Source: Labyrinthula sp. Ha (Eukaryota; Sar; Bigyra; Labyrinthulida; Labyrinthulaceae). Taken from it: 64,000 nt of DNA. The notes under the pieces were generated by a model, which worked only from the letters and a program-made list of their open reading frames with translations, made no database searches and had not been told where the DNA came from. This document shows positions 36,101-48,939 of the stretch, in pieces (within the stretch, counting starts at the first letter, position 1; the number at the start of each line of letters is the position of its first letter). The stretch covers positions 1,798,001-1,862,000 of the forward strand of contig JAALGZ010000005.1 of assembly GCA_015227615.1 (NCBI GenBank), in the 5' to 3' direction. The position numbers were made by a program, and so were the translations under genes.

Positions 36101-36831
36101 TAATAAAAGTTGATTCTAAGATCCTTGCACTCGATGGCTTTCTTAGAAATAGCAATATTGACCATGGACTTCAGCAGGTGGCTTTAAAATATGATGATTT
36201 TAAAAATGGTGTCGAAGACGACATATGGAATGTGGAGAACAGAATGACAAAACTAGTGGGCTATGTGTTCACGGAAGAAAATCAAGTATTTAAAGTCAAG
36301 GCTGCATGCTTTTTTCAGAACAGCCCTGGTAGCAGGTGGGGTATTATTGATTGCCAAGACACTATTAGGGAAATTCCTACTATAAAAAATGCAAAACCAT
36401 TAGTATCATCAGTTTCATTGTATTCTGAAAGCTGCGAAAATGAGTTTGTCGGCCTCTATACTGAACCTATTATCTATAGACATGGCTCTGGGAAAGCTGA
36501 AGAAAATGCAAACCCAGACAAGGCAAATGGAATTGCCAATGATGTTGAGAGTATTAATAGGGAAGGAAAACTCGCAAAATCTCCTAGCACTTCACGTGGG
36601 AAAGCTGTGACTAAATTGAAACATATTGAACCAGTTGAGACTAGTAGGTCCGAGCCTGGCTCCCATGGTAGACTTATGTCGGACGCTAGTTACAGAAACT
36701 TTGCGCACAAGTTTTTCCGGAAACAGAGCATATCGAAGGATCCTGAACTCCATATCGGCCTGGATAGAGTTCGACGCAAAGTTCAGTATTTAGATGAAAG
36801 TGCTGCCCACAGCGCCCGTAGCCTTAATTGA
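33127..36831 (+). CDS. EF-hand/WD40 repeat protein, WDR49/CFAP337-like
   Basis: A 1234-aa uninterrupted frame. The N-terminus has one good EF-hand with ligands in DANSDGGVDWNEF (52-64) preceded by a weaker one. From about residue 110 to 900 there are many WD40 repeats, visible as V-K-L-W-H, I-I-L-W-S-P, V-R-V-W-D-L-R, L-K-I-W-D-F, L-K-V-W-N-F, I-Y-V-W-K-D and I-L-V-W-N-L, consistent with two beta-propellers. The C-terminal 300 residues are non-repeat and partly basic. Proteins with this order (EF-hand then tandem WD40) include WDR49, WDR64 and CFAP337, which are linked to cilia and flagella; a role in an axoneme is an inference. The last 49 codons and the 3' flank are duplicated at 61627. The copy here stops at TGA, where the second copy reads CGA and continues six codons. 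Confidence 0.85.
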   Translation: MDSIDLDSLMKLKGLFEKDGELEEDEFVDAFSNILGSTLSRKELTQLFMKVDANSDGGVDWNEFTNYMFSSNMTNTSSEFSKHSVLEDEPYITLRENLFSVESNNPPDVISDAETVVSISFSRSLGYIITANEQGIVKLWHPRTLVLQETIKVYKSFQDTSGFGVPYSQKSRSKERTRKKDNFKTYGPRLGSNYKPKSLVTAVVHMTHSNRLAVASSGNGVVFIELQTDSRIISNTIEPTSLAYSVPVCIDYYFDQNRLQEIFVIGTDAGTLHLYLFFDKFWQISERKIHLGEKYVFKLHRDYITQVHYVNELSSVVSCSMDTTVNVFDIDRKKTKRIFNQHNSAVYTCCWCGTVKLLASAGLEKTIILWSPYSKSSVATLTGHTGTITGLISNNNHFELLSFGIENLVRVWDLRSHKCLQILNINFCRLNSTRMNVSNSDANGCNQSNRSPFVLVQIEKEEPYIASYLQQLRLYPRKPKIAGVSRSHNFPIVAALYNPYFSQVVSLCESGSLKIWDFPSGNLISNFSLVSDAEKLQKVSLGHLRHTVPEKMSVQKVVEADSTLCEKITYVDALSQAIKQTLSQEREELDYSRCFTAMCFDNCGRRIITGSNNGENLKVWNFSNGSLIKTLIKKQKYSCGDKSTGQRRSSSVAIVKKNSAKNQINYLSTSEVCCVIFAVLGQSGIHSKLIIGAGWDRKIYVWKDETEDGPNSGKVKYHSCLPKPEEKFLDSKSHLDDISSLCFIPPNSVASAGASGDGKILVWNLFSSQLSQKFTFDEGIASLHYVTLENEKNEISVLLAVMDSGILEVLHVPTATRIESLSLTNGKLTKIVICSHTLSKLLLSADGLGVVRCWGLRNSYVHELQDLAFLFPYSAFSIGKGLIVCISYIDRPLNDESCCLLGFASGDVSIVTLVGEPIITFGGPKTKVRKALPKVKIQPVISVLGKGDRKANISSIIEYSIRKKRVNYEASIAPGTVWYRLNNEEISAVLTIIKVDSKILALDGFLRNSNIDHGLQQVALKYDDFKNGVEDDIWNVENRMTKLVGYVFTEENQVFKVKAACFFQNSPGSRWGIIDCQDTIREIPTIKNAKPLVSSVSLYSESCENEFVGLYTEPIIYRHGSGKAEENANPDKANGIANDVESINREGKLAKSPSTSRGKAVTKLKHIEPVETSRSEPGSHGRLMSDASYRNFAHKFFRKQSISKDPELHIGLDRVRRKVQYLDESAAHSARSLN

Positions 36832-39055
36832 CCTAAACCTAATTGATGGGATTGGGGTTTAAGAATACAGTTGGACCTTGTGTCCTAAGTTCATTTTCTT
36901 ATACCTAGTTTGAGATGTCACTATGAAACTCTAACATTTAATCATACTATAAACATCTGACTAGTAGTTTTTTAGTTTTTCTAAATCTCATTAGCCAAAT
37001 AGTTAAAATACTTGATTTTATTTGCCCAATGCCTAGTTTCCTCCATATCACGCAGAAAACTCCAATTCTGCAGAATTCCCTTTTCAAAATGAAACAGATT
37101 GCAAAAGGATAAAATTATTACACAGTAAGTACAAGGTATTTTAGGCAGATGCTCCATGACACGAAGAAGGATTTCCAAAAGTTTAGTGAGGTATATGATG
37201 ACCGGCTGCACATGCTCCTAAGCGTTCTTACTGATTTTTAGTAGATGGTACTTAAGTAGGGATTCAGATACTCGTTTGTACATATACTATCCGAAGAGGT
37301 CGGGTAAAGACTCCAGAATGTTCACTGGAAGCGAATAAGGATTGGGGCTCAAAAGTGGAAGTGAGTACGTCGTATATGGTGGGTTCTTGTGTTAATATCT
37401 CACAGATGAAAAGTTTGTAGTTACAGCAGAGATTGAGTCGACATAGACAAAGAGTTCCACCTGATAGCTGTATAGTGGGGAGAGGAAACTCTTCCTAACG
37501 CGTGAATCAAGGGCTATAAAACTTTTGTATGTGGTGCTCCAGATAAGCTTTCGATTATATGGACGTTCTAATTTGTCTAAGCAGTTCTTAAACATAGGGG
37601 AGTACATTTATGTTGGCAAGAGTGATATAAACATGTCTTATCAGTTTCGCTCGATAATTCAGACGTCAACGGATCCTTGATTCTATGCTCAATATACCAT
37701 ATCCTTTTCTGAAACGTATAGGTTAGTTTGGTTTTGGGCTTGGTTGATACTAAATGGGCGGTATGGATTTTAGGTCTCATTCTCCTTGGTTAAGCTGAAG
37801 CTTGTTATACACTTCTTGAAGTCAAATTTTGTATTGATCCTTTGAATTCAGATGATAATTCTAAATCGCTGTTGCTTAGAAGGAGTAAATCTGGGTGGGT
37901 ATATTCTGTTTAGCTAGGAGAGGTTATTAGAGTAATTTTCGAGTAGAATGTTTTGGATTTGTAAAATGTCTTTGTTGAATATATATTGCTGTTTTGCACG
38001 CCTTTCAAGGTTGAATAAATATTCGTTATAAGAAGATATATCCTGTTTTTAATATGAATCTCAAGAGACTGCTTACCAATATTGTGCATCTCAGGGGTAA
38101 AAACAAGCTAGGCCGTAGTTTCTTTTAACTTTCTGCATCAACTTGTTACAAGACAATAATGCACTTGTATTTAGCAAGCCTGGGATCAAACTTATCTAAG
38201 TACAGCAGAATATGTACCAGTGATCTTCCCACAAAGTTAAAGACAGCGCCCAACGACCTTTACCTCTTATTAATTTTCAAAATCCACTGAACACAATTAG
38301 TGGGTCAGCATCTGGTTACCGCACCTTCTTAAGCATATTTTTGATGCTTGAATAACAAATTCTCCAGTTCTCCCTCGATCCAATGTTCCCTCCTAAATCG
38401 ACTTCTCCCGGGTATATTATCCTTTTAATTTTTTTTAGAAAATCACATTATAAAAACCTTATTTATGGTTTCACGTGATACATTGTTATTTAAAATACCC
38501 TTTTTCATTTAACAACATCTTTTTATTATTTAAAGTTTTTCTTAGTTAAAAGGGATTCTACTCTGTCACACTACTCATGAAAGTATGTATAAGAAAAACG
38601 TTTTCTTCAAAGAGAGCCAATAGAATTTTCCGATTTGAGAAGACGGATAAAGACACATGTACATATGAAAAGAGTTAAAAAGTGTTTTCTTTCAATTAAT
38701 TTATTATATAACTTGAGCCTAAGACAAGAATTATAAGTGACAGTATTCCTCCTTGAAAATTCTATCTTTCCAAGTAAACTGCTTTATAGTGATCATTTCC
38801 TTTGTTGGCTTTCAATGTTATCATCCGGTACCACATACCAATAAGCTTCTTAAGTTTGCAGCACAGCTGGGGTTCCCTGTATGAAAGTAGAATAAGACCC
38901 TTCTTGATATAGTTAAACCCTTTTTGGAAGTAATGCAAAGGAGTTGAGGCTACGTGTCTTAAGTAGTCTTTGGTTTGTAATATTACTCACGTTGTGGATT
39001 TCTTTATTCACGTGAATTCTTGGCTTGAATTCAGGTTCCGAAAAACATCTATGAT
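36682..39055 (+). repeat. Long direct repeat, copy 1
   Basis: This 2374-bp segment recurs at 61627-64000 in the same orientation with constant offset 24945, so no net insertion or deletion. By eye I found seven differences, all transitions (at 36687, 36759, 36829, 37026, 37032, 37125 and 38349), about 99.7% identity. It starts inside the EF-hand/WD40 gene and extends into non-coding flank. Copy 2 is cut by the window end, so the true length is unknown. Minus-strand frames at 36981-37211, 37392-37607 and 37577-37780 occur in both copies but show no domain. Confidence 0.95.
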
Positions 39056-39799
39056 TATTGACTGAAAGTACAGGGTTGCAAATTACCCTGGTATTCATAT
39101 TATAACTCATGTTTAAGAAAACTATGATCATCTAATTTCCTGACAAGTTTATCTCTATTTGATTGCAGAGGTAAATATTCTCTATTACAGAGTTGTTTTT
39201 GAGATCAAAACCATAGTTTGGTATTTCATAGTTGTTGAAGTTATCTTAGAAGTTTTCTTGAAAGCTGAAGATACCGTGTCCAAGTTTTAGTTGTTACTAT
39301 TTACAGCTACAACGCTTTTCGTAAACTTAATCATGCTCATAATCATTGCATCCGATGAACGTTGGTTATATCTGATATGTTTGTTTGGAGTCTGCTTAGA
39401 GATGATTTTGCATTAATGTTACCCGTAATCTGCGGTTGGTATAATCTGAAAATCTGTGGAAGATTGGTGACTGGTAATGAACTCGCTAGGATTCATTTTG
39501 CTTCTGCAAGAAATCTACTTTATTCCCCTTTCAACTTTAAAGATCACCGTGAATACTTTGGCTGTCAATCTCACTAGACTCAGCACCACGTACGCTTACG
39601 TTGTTCTATACTGTGAGAACAAGAACTGTACTATTTACTCAGTACTAATACATAAGTTCGTTTGTCTACTCTCACACTTCTCTTCACCACGTTGGTAATT
39701 TCCTTGTAATACCCTCTATTTTCATTTGTTCAAGCTGCATTTTTACTTCTTGCCAACTCTGATGTTTTATCTGGTTTTTTTGAGACAAGAGTATTTGGC
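39056..39799. other. Stretch without recognised gene
   Basis: Two overlapping plus-strand frames at 39362-39698 show no domain. Nothing else was recognised. Confidence 0.4.
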
Positions 39800-42625
39800 T
39801 GTTTAGGTAGACGTGATTTTACGAGGTTTGTAGCTAACGGTGTGCAACCTTCTCAATTTTATCAGCTGGTGAAGTGTTATCAGTTCCTGAGTTATCTGCT
39901 GATCCGGTTCTTTGGGTAAGTTTCTGTTCGTAAGAAGTTTTAGAAGAATTACTTTGGGATCCCTGAGTGGGAACGTTAAACCATGGAGAAACTCCAATAA
40001 CTCGATTGGGATACATGAATTATCGAAAACCTCCTACAAGATCTAGCACTTTTTATTCTTTTCAAAGCCTAACCCGGCAAGTAGTTTCTAGCTTATTGAC
40101 GACAAGAATATAAACTTCTGATACTTGCATATTTTGTTCCTTCAGTGGGGATCTCCACATAGAATATAGAGCCTGGTCTTTTGTAGCTATGATATCCTTC
40201 ATGCTCTGGATTTTTTTTCCTTTACCCGTACCTGTTTCTTGATGCTCTTTTGAAATACTGAGTAATTTTAGGTTCATTGCAAAGTTCGAGAGATCCGTCT
40301 AATCAAATTAAGTCTCTTTAGTTTTTCGGTATACGCCAGTCATTTTTTCTCGGAGATAAGAAAATGTTTTGAGATACATAATTTTAACGGCAGAAACGGT
40401 GTGTGAAACATTTTGATTGTATAATTAATTTCTCTAGTGCTTTTTCCATGAGTTTTACGTAGATTTTTACGAAAAGGGTATGAAAGGAGAAAAAAATTGG
40501 AGAATGTGGAAGCTTGAAAATTGTACAAACAAGTAGTTTGCAGATGGAGATTCTCCAGAATTTGGCCCTCGAGATGCTTTTTTTAGTTCCAGCTAGATAT
40601 ACGTAGCTGTGGGTGAAGAGTTCCATGATTCCGTACTTTTTTTCTTCGCTTTTGTATCTATGTCTAAGTAGAGAGTAGCTATTATGTATTAACAATTCTT
40701 CTAATAATCTTTCATATGTGTTGCTTCTGTGAGAATATACAAACTTACTTTCCCTCTTTAGCACCATTTTGCCTACTCGTGGTTTTAAATATTCCACTAT
40801 AAATGTTTTCCTTCTTTTGTTTGTATTTCTGATCATCATTTCCAATTCCCGCCGAAGCTCTTCGTAGTTTTACTTGTAAAGTTTTGGTGTTATAGCAAGA
40901 ATGCAACAAACAGATATTTTCCCTACTGATTTCATTGAGAACCATTTTCGGGATCTTAAGGTTTGTATTTAGAGTTTCAAAGCTTTTGCAAGCAGGTTCA
41001 TCGACCAAGTAGGTTGCTAAGGACCCTCTTTAAAAGTTCAAGTCAAGCAACTCTGTAAACTCACGGAAAATTTACTGTTTTTCCTGCTCCGCACCATAAA
41101 GGTTCATTCTAATTTGAGTTTAGTTTTTTAATGCCTATTATTCGCATTACTCCTTTCTTTCTGAGATAGCTGTTTTTTTATTCATATGTTTCCTAGTAAA
41201 CGAGAAAAAAATACAATTGCCATCTATACCGTTCCCTGAAGTATTGACTTGAAGCTACTAAAAGCTTTTAAGTCATGGTTTCAAGTATTAAGTACTACTT
41301 TCTTTGTAAGTGAATTTCGTGACACTGCCACATGGGACCTTTGCTTTAAAGCTTACTAGCCTGAGGTCTTACGAAATACCGGTACACTAGATAAGGGTAT
41401 TCTATTCTGTCCTACTTTTTTTACTTTTCCGGCTTAGTCATGTACTTCCAGCTCCTGCAGTTTGCTGTGGTTGCTCTTGTTCAGTACTAACATTGCAGTA
41501 CGACAGAAAATTGTCACCTAATATCCCCCTTGCATTGTTTTCTCAAAATTTAAAATCCAATAATCCAAAAGAGGCAAAAGGCATAAATTAAGAGTGAAAG
41601 GTCATGAGAAGCGGCTCCTGTGCCTTATAGCTACAAGCTGAGTATTCAAGATAGTTTATCTTGATAGTTGATTGATGTCTATACAGCTTCTATATGTTTC
41701 TTGGAGGTTTCAAAGTTGTACCTGATTTAACCTGCTTCCAGATAATTTTGTCCTCAAGATGCTCGATCTGTTTCCAGATGGGAGGCTTTATAATCTTCTG
41801 TTAATTCAGTTGTAAGTTCCTTATGATGGATGCTGTTTGTAGGCTTTATCTCTCTCTCTGCCGGCGTAGTTCAACTGAATCTAACTGATTCTTAACTTCT
41901 CATGTTTCTTGGCGGATGTTTACTCATCCCTTCCCTGCCTTTGAATGTTGATGAAGCTAAGAAATACCATGTGCTTCAGGTTCAAACGTTGCAATTCCTT
42001 TCCAGCTATTCTAAAAGTTCAAGAGATTCCGGTTTAACAGTGCAAGATCCAGCTTACACAGTCAAACACACTAACTGTATTCTCTTGTTCACTTTCTTCA
42101 AGAGCTCATCTTTTAACTTCTGTAAAAAATATTGTATCTTCTTGGTCCAAGTCCAGGGTATCGGGCATAAGCATTTACCAATGCTAGCATTTTTTAGTTT
42201 TCGAAGGAAAACTTGGTAACAAGTATCTTACCACCTAGAACGGAGACACAGCTTAGGCTTGAAACAACCTATTGCGTTACAAAAGAAAAGAGGCCAGTTG
42301 TTCGTTCGGTGGTCTCCGTAAAGAAACACTTCCCTTTCCTGGACTGGGTAACAGTTTCACTTCTTTAATTCCGTTTTTCTAGTCCTTTGGTGAAGGATCT
42401 AAAAAGAGGAGTTCCTCTATGGTATTCAAATTGTTTTGAGTGAGACAACCTACGTTGATGAAAGAACCTCGGTTCTTTCGACTTCACGAAGGCTGACAAT
42501 GTCTGCGAACTCCTTAAGGTGGCGTCTAAATTCAGGGGCGCACTGTGAAAATCTCTTTTGTAACAGTATTACTTTGCTCAGAATATGTCTAAGTATTATG
42601 CTCTATGTTAAACCGTATAAAGTTT
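39800..42625 (-). pseudogene. Minus-strand coding relics, probably a coiled-coil protein
   Basis: Over 2.8 kb the minus strand shows a series of short protein-like segments in changing frames: near 42590-42450 KVILLQKRFSQCAPEFRRHL then KEFADIVSLREVERTEVL; near 41890-41850 NQLDSVELRRQREI; near 41810-41760 ELTTELTEDYKASHLETD; 41008-40745 with LRRASAGIGNDDQKYKQKKE; 40845-40384 with TYERLLEELLIHNSYSLL; and 40016-39834, Ser/Thr-rich. The charged heptad-like composition suggests a coiled-coil protein. Stops and frame changes exceed what short introns could explain. It lies downstream of the DnaJ gene on the same strand. No family or start was identified, and it may be more than one relic. Confidence 0.3.
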
Positions 42626-42930
42626 AAATATTACAAGTTGAGCATTGACTCGATGGGTTATAGCTATATTACTAAGGTTACCGTATCTCCAAATATCTTG
42701 ATATAGGCAAGCCAAACGCTACTTCCTTTGAGAAATAGTAGTGAACATTAGGTGTGCTCATTTTCATATTTGCAAATACTGGTGAAATCTAAGAATACCT
42801 GCATATACAATGCCATCTAACACCCATTAGCGTTTGCTCGTATGCCAGCTACCTAGAAGCCTAACGAAATAAAATGTAGTGTGTAAAAAAAGTCTTCCTT
42901 CGACTGCATATAGCCAACAGACTAAATCTC

Positions 42931-44700
42931 TTATCTGACATTCACTCCTTGGTTTGGCGCCGCTGTGTACGGTTGCTGATTTGTATCATCCTTTTCACCA
43001 TACGCATCTTTATAAGATTGAGCAGTTCGAACAGTTTGAACATTATCTCTAATCTTTTCTTTCACTTCTCCCAGACCAGCTTCACCGTGCTCCCCTTGTG
43101 CTTTGAAGTATGCACCCATATACCTTAGTGCCTCAGCACGCCGAATTCTGGTTTTTCTAGAAACGCTGCTGTCGTGGAGCGCTTTTCTTGCTGATCTTTT
43201 CAAGGTACTTTCGATGTCAATCACACTATACCTCCACATCGCATCTACCATAACTAGGAGACCTTGAACCATTTTATCCATTTCATCAGGATTTTGCTCA
43301 GCAGCATTCTCTTTCGATGCCTTCTTCTTAAAATCATCAACTAAACCTTGTTTGCTGGCACTTCTGTATCCTGATACAATTGACGCCAAAAGTCGATATT
43401 GTGTGTTCAACACGTGAGCTCTTCGCTTCATTCCAGCCCATCCTAAACCCGAAGAAACGGAATGCTCAAATCCAAGAAAACTTTTAGCTTCTTCCTGATA
43501 AACATATCCAACAAGGTAAATAAGATTCTTTCCGATCTTTGTGGCCAATAACTCCTGAGATTCACTCTTAAGTTTTTCCGTAAAACCAGTGAAGACAGCA
43601 TCACTTTTGTTAAGTTCCGCTTTTTCGAGTTCCTCCACTCCAACATTTAAAAGTTTCACTAGATTTAAAGCACACTGAACTTCTCGCTTCGCCTGCTTGA
43701 ACAATATCTTTTTTGTTCCAAAGGGATTCAAGGATGCAGTAGAGCTCAAGATTTCTTGTTCAAATCCCTCTGTGTCCTCCAGCAACATCATCATAGCAAG
43801 CTTAAGTTCTCCAACATAGTACTCAAACTTCTCAGAGCCAAAGATTATCATATACATGGTCGCTGCATCAACAACAGGAGCATCTTCGACTGCCCCCTTT
43901 CCTTGTCTATCATATTTGGCTCTCAATGTGGGCTCTGAAAGAACTTGATAAGCTGCACCAATCTTCTGAAATAGTGCTTTCGATTCTGGATTATCTTTAT
44001 TTTTATCCGGATGGTGCTTTCGTGCCTGAAGATAATACGCCTTCTTAATTTGGCCGCCAGTAGCATCGGAGTCAACTTGCAGTAAATTATAGAACTCCAT
44101 GTCTTTAACGTTGTTGGCATTAATAGGTTTTCCTCCTGCTGGTCTTTTCACAGAAGCAGATGCAGAATTTTTCTCCACATCATTAAGCTTTTTTCCTTCC
44201 TGTGTCTTTCCCTCAATTCTTTCAAAGTACTGTTCCTCTGTTTCATTCAGAACCAAATCAGCTTCCTCCCTTAAGTTGTAAAGAACCCATTGTCGCCTTG
44301 TCTTATCCCACATTTTTTCACCTGCTGTTATTTCCTGTACAGCTTCCTTGGTATTGATAAACCCTCTTCCTACTTGCCAAATCCCTGTAACTGCTCCCCC
44401 AACAGGGAGGAGAATTCCAGAAAGAACCCCAAATATCAATCCCTTTCCAAAACCACTCAACCCTTCTAAAAAATATGGATAAAAATTTTACTTACCTTCT
44501 TTTAATCCTACAGCTGGGATACCAATAAAAGCCGCTAACCCAAATCCCAAACCTTTCAGAAAGTTCTTCAAACCTGAGCTAAGTCCAGCCAGACAGTCCT
44601 TCGGTCTTTTTGTAGAAAAAAGAGAAGGAAGTGAAGTCATTTCTACATTTGGTGCATTTGATTGCTCCGGTGGAGGATCTACTAAAAGAGCTGGCGACAT
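42931..44700 (-). CDS. DnaJ (Hsp40) protein with DnaJ-X domain
   Basis: Hsp70 co-chaperone of the Caj1/Djp1-like type. Exons 44700-44496 and 44465-42931 meet over a 30-nt intron (GTAAGT...TTTTAG), giving 579 aa with AVGLKE-EGLSGFGKG at the junction. The J domain is at about 192-255 with the HPD triad at 220-222 (ARKHHPDKNKDNPESKALFQ) and ends VLSEPTLRAKYD. The following part (MYMIIFGSEKFEYYVGELKL, later TKIGKNLIYLVGYVYQEEAK) matches the DnaJ-X C-terminal domain. Before the J domain lie two glycine-zipper-like hydrophobic segments (GLKNFLKGLGFGLAAFIGI and GLIFGVLSGILLPVGGAVTG), which may bind membrane. The ATG at 44700 gives a short proline-rich leader. Family members act in peroxisome import and other membrane-linked folding; location here is open. 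Confidence 0.92.
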
Positions 44701-47700
44701 GGTTCAATTCTTCCACGTTTTCTTTCGTTCTCTTCAGCTTTCTGATGATACAAGTTGTTTTATCCAGGTTTCAGTATGCTGCGTTTTTTGAAGATTTTCC
44801 GAATTCAGACTTTCGGACATTTAACCAAATAACGAAATCTTCTCGAGAAGGATTTAACCTAACTATCTCTGTCGTGTGATAAAGAGAGAGATAAATTTTG
44901 GATCAGTGGTGCACATAAGCTTCGGAATAAGAACTCTAACAATTTCTCAACTAAAACCGAAAGTTAAAGGAAGTTCAATGCAGCATTTAGTAAGATTTTG
45001 TTTCACCACCTTATCATATAGCTCAGTCACTAAATGATAATTTGCCCAAAATATGTATTTAGTTGTAACTAGCAAATCCACAAATGCCAACTAGCTTATT
45101 AACGCTATATACTAAGTTAAATGTTTACCGAGGAAAGAAAGATTTTAAGGTAGGAAAAATAAGGCATTATCATCATGCAACACCTCTGTCTTAGTTCAAA
45201 CTATGCCTCAGAGATTCCTAGACACAAATTTAAAAATTAACTGTTTCTCTACTAACTGGTAGGATGTGGAATGGCTCTGAACTAAGATACCTCTGAGATA
45301 TAAAGATTCTTAGAAAAGAAACTACATGTTGGGAAAATCTCTTCTTCTGAACCTAGTATAAATATTCATTTTCTTCAAATTATTGGATTTTAAAACCTTC
45401 GCAAAAAAAATCAACTTTCTTCAAACTCAAATTAGGTCCTGAGCGCTTTTAGGATATGAAAACAGCTTTTAGATGGAAAGGCTAGAATTCTTTGAAACAA
45501 ATTTGCTGTCGAGAGAGAGAAAATTCTTGATTGAGGTTTTGTACTTTCTTTCAAGGCTTACATAGTATTGTCTAGCTTCGTTTTTATTTTGTCAATTTAA
45601 AATGTCGAAAACTAAAAGTATATAACCTGTTGGGTGCAAAAACTTTCGAAAAAAATATTTTTTGCATGCTGAATTTTTCTTAACTATGTTTTCTTACTGA
45701 AATGTCGATTTCGAGAAATTTTCGGCGAAAGATTAACCCGAAACTTAAACAAGAGAATGAATAGGATTTGAGCACATATCGGTGGGGGTATCCGAAGTTA
45801 CCAGAAATAAATGGCAAGGATAATAATAGTATTCTTCTTATGGTTACTTAGGGTTTCTTACAGCTTGTTTCCGTTTCCAATGATAGCGAAGCATAACTAC
45901 TCTTAACACGAAAATGATAGCCATAAGAAGGTATACGTATTCTAGGGTTGACACGGGTCTCTTTACAGCAAACTTAGTTAAGTTACCTCTTAACCGTAGC
46001 TGTGTGTATTTGAGCTTAATTCACTTAATCTCTAACTCGACTTTAATAAAGTTAAAACTGGGCTTCTACTGTAGGTAATACTACTGTCCTGAGCTCTAAG
46101 TTTGTCTAGGGATACTATTCAGTCACTTTAAGTTAAGAAATAGATGGTGTTGAAGCTCTTTGCTATTATTAATTATGCACATTCCTATTATATTTGTTAA
46201 ACGCTACTTAAGAATATGTATTCTTTGAGCCTTTGGTCTTCATGAAATAGTATCATGCTAAAATAAGCTAGAGAAAAATAACCCTCATTAATTTAGGAAG
46301 GCAAAGTTTTCAAAGTTACATAAATACAGTGTTATTTTCTTTTAAAACTTATTTAAATGAAAACTAGAATTATTGTTAATGTATGAAAACCTTGTTTTAC
46401 TATCGTACTATTTGGCATAAGAGGTGAGAGAAAGCTAAAAGGTTGGGCTAAAGAATCCAAAATAAAAAGATTTACACAGCTGATAAAACTATTCATGATT
46501 CTTCACGAAAGTGTTAAGACTGGTTAGGATAGAATATAATTCTGCGTCTAAGATACATTCCAGATATATTTCAAAAGAGATATCAACTGCACTAAAGAAG
46601 GGTAAGGATAAGAACTATCTACAGCCTTTTTCTAGCACGTAGAAGAGTTTATCCATAGTAATAAGTAACGGTGAATAGGGTATTCACCTTAAATTAGGGT
46701 AAGTAAACTTCCAACTTTAATATTCTGATTGCAAGTTTGTACAAGCAGAATAGATTGACATCCTTTTTATTTGCGCTGGTGCACACCAACTACGTATCAT
46801 ATAAAAAGAAATTGAGCGGGAAGGATGAATTCAAATATGGTGATTCCACAATAAACGTGACATCTAGATAAAGCATGACATTGGTACACAAGAATACTGA
46901 GATAAATTTATTCACCAAGATATCAATGATTAAAACTTGATATCACTAGCATGACTGAATATGGTGTGTTTATTTCAAGAAAACTTTCATGAAAATCTGC
47001 ATGAATCTGGATTTAGCTATAGAAAACATTGGAATATTGATATTTCAGAGGAGTTTTTTAAACCCGGTGATAGCCTACTCGTACAGATCCAGTAGGATGC
47101 GATCCTCGGTAAAAGTGGCGATAGCTTTCTAGGTAATATCCTTTTCTGAAAAATAAATTTACTTCAAAATACTTCTATATTTCATTCAGAACTTATCTGA
47201 TACCTCTAACGTAATCTCTTTCCTGCGGTTGCAATTTTTTCCAAGAAGTGCTTTACTGTAGGGATCATGTTCAACTTGTCTAGAGGTTGGTTTAATCAAA
47301 CACAAATATAACTCCTACCCAGGTCTTGGAGGTAGGCATCAATTTTGATAAAAATTATCCGTAATTACTTAATAAAAATTTTGGCTTTGACTATTAATAA
47401 AGAAATTGGGATTTTATTATTATCAAATGACTCTGATTTTATTCTGATTATCAGTTGATTAGCAATAACAAATTATACCATATGACCTAACAACTAATTG
47501 GCACATTTTAAATAGAACCCCGACTATTAATTAAACCCAGTCTCAAGTTGTACGTGGTTTTGGGAGAAATAATTGCACAAACCTAATGTAAAGTACTGTT
47601 ATTGTTTTAATTGTACTATTCATTATTATTGTCCTAATAAATTGTTACTTGTTATATAACATTAACGAGATGCAGGAAGGTTAGTCGAAAGCTGGTTAAT

Positions 47701-48939
47701 AAGAACCTTTTCTTGCAGGAAGTTTTATATTTTTTTTAGATTTTAGTTTGCTTTTTAACTTTGATTTGACGCAAAAGGTGTTTTATAGTTTTAAATATAA
47801 AGTCACTGTGTTAATCGACTATGTATTTTTAAATATTTATTATAAGAACTACTCGAATCTTTACAAAAATCTCCCAGATTCACAGTAAATTTTGAAACAG
47901 AATTATTCAATTAAAACAACTTAAGCCTATTAGCTAAAACCACTTAAATTATTCGCAGGAGGAGAGAAACATTGTTGGAAATGAGCCTCCTGGTTTGATT
48001 ACTTTTTAAATCTAAGTAATAAACACCTCTGGTAAATCACGTTTTTTGGCTTTAGGTTATCAAGCAAATCAGCTAATAGACAGGAATAATGCCCTCGTAA
48101 GTTCATCAAAACTTTAAATGTTTCATTCTGTAACGATTCTTTGTCCATAAATGCTCTTTTGGCAAGTGGAAAACTTCATTCTGAATCAGCGCTGCTTGTC
48201 TGTATCCAAAAGTATAACCTAGCACTGCGAGAAGTAGATAAGTGGGTCTCTTCTCCCTCAAAAATTTATTTTGAAGTATTCTCTTGGCAAACTCTGTTTA
48301 ATTATCTCAAACTTCGACTCTACATCGCCCAAAGCTCCTCAAACTTATTCAAAGAACCTTCAATAATATAATTAACATCCTCTAAGGTATAATTACTAAA
48401 AAAATATATCAACAAACTCTGTAATTTTTTTCTCTTTCATACAGAGGCTTTTTCTCTGCAGTAATGTCTGTCAAACCTTAGTCGTTAAAACTGAAGATAT
48501 GGGAAAGAAGTGAAGACTGAAGAGCTATTGCCAAATAGAATATCTTCAAAATTAAAGCTATAGATATCACCCTGACTTGACATATTCACTTGAGAAAACG
48601 GGGAGATTACTTATTTTCGTAAATTATTCCTTGACTTGTGATATTATTGGGTTAAGTGTAAAATAATATTAATTTTATTGGAGTATAGCAAATTTATCAT
48701 GATACCAAAAAGTATGGAAGTTTTCAATAGGTTAATATTAGAGTTAAAATATACAAATACCATCATTATAGATTATATCTTTTTTATGATACCAAGCACG
48801 TTCTAGAAAAACAAGAGGAAGGTGTTTAACTTGTAAGAACAAGAGTATCACTTTTTTCCTTAAATACACCAGAAAAACGACCACAATGCGACTTTTTTCC
48901 AAAAAATAAAAATTTAGATCTTCCTTAATGTATACTGGT
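44701..48939. other. Gene desert with a possible minus-strand relic
   Basis: No intact gene was recognised. On the minus strand at about 48370-48000 coding-like segments remain (YIIEGSLNKFEELW; ESLQNETFKVLMNLRGHYSC; LLADLLDNLKPKNVIYQR) in different frames, probably a dead gene of unknown family. The DnaJ promoter should lie at the start of this stretch. Confidence 0.35.

Noticed and set aside
39800-42625. Retroelement polyprotein as source of the minus-strand relics
   Set aside because: No protease, integrase or reverse transcriptase motif and no terminal repeats could be recognised.
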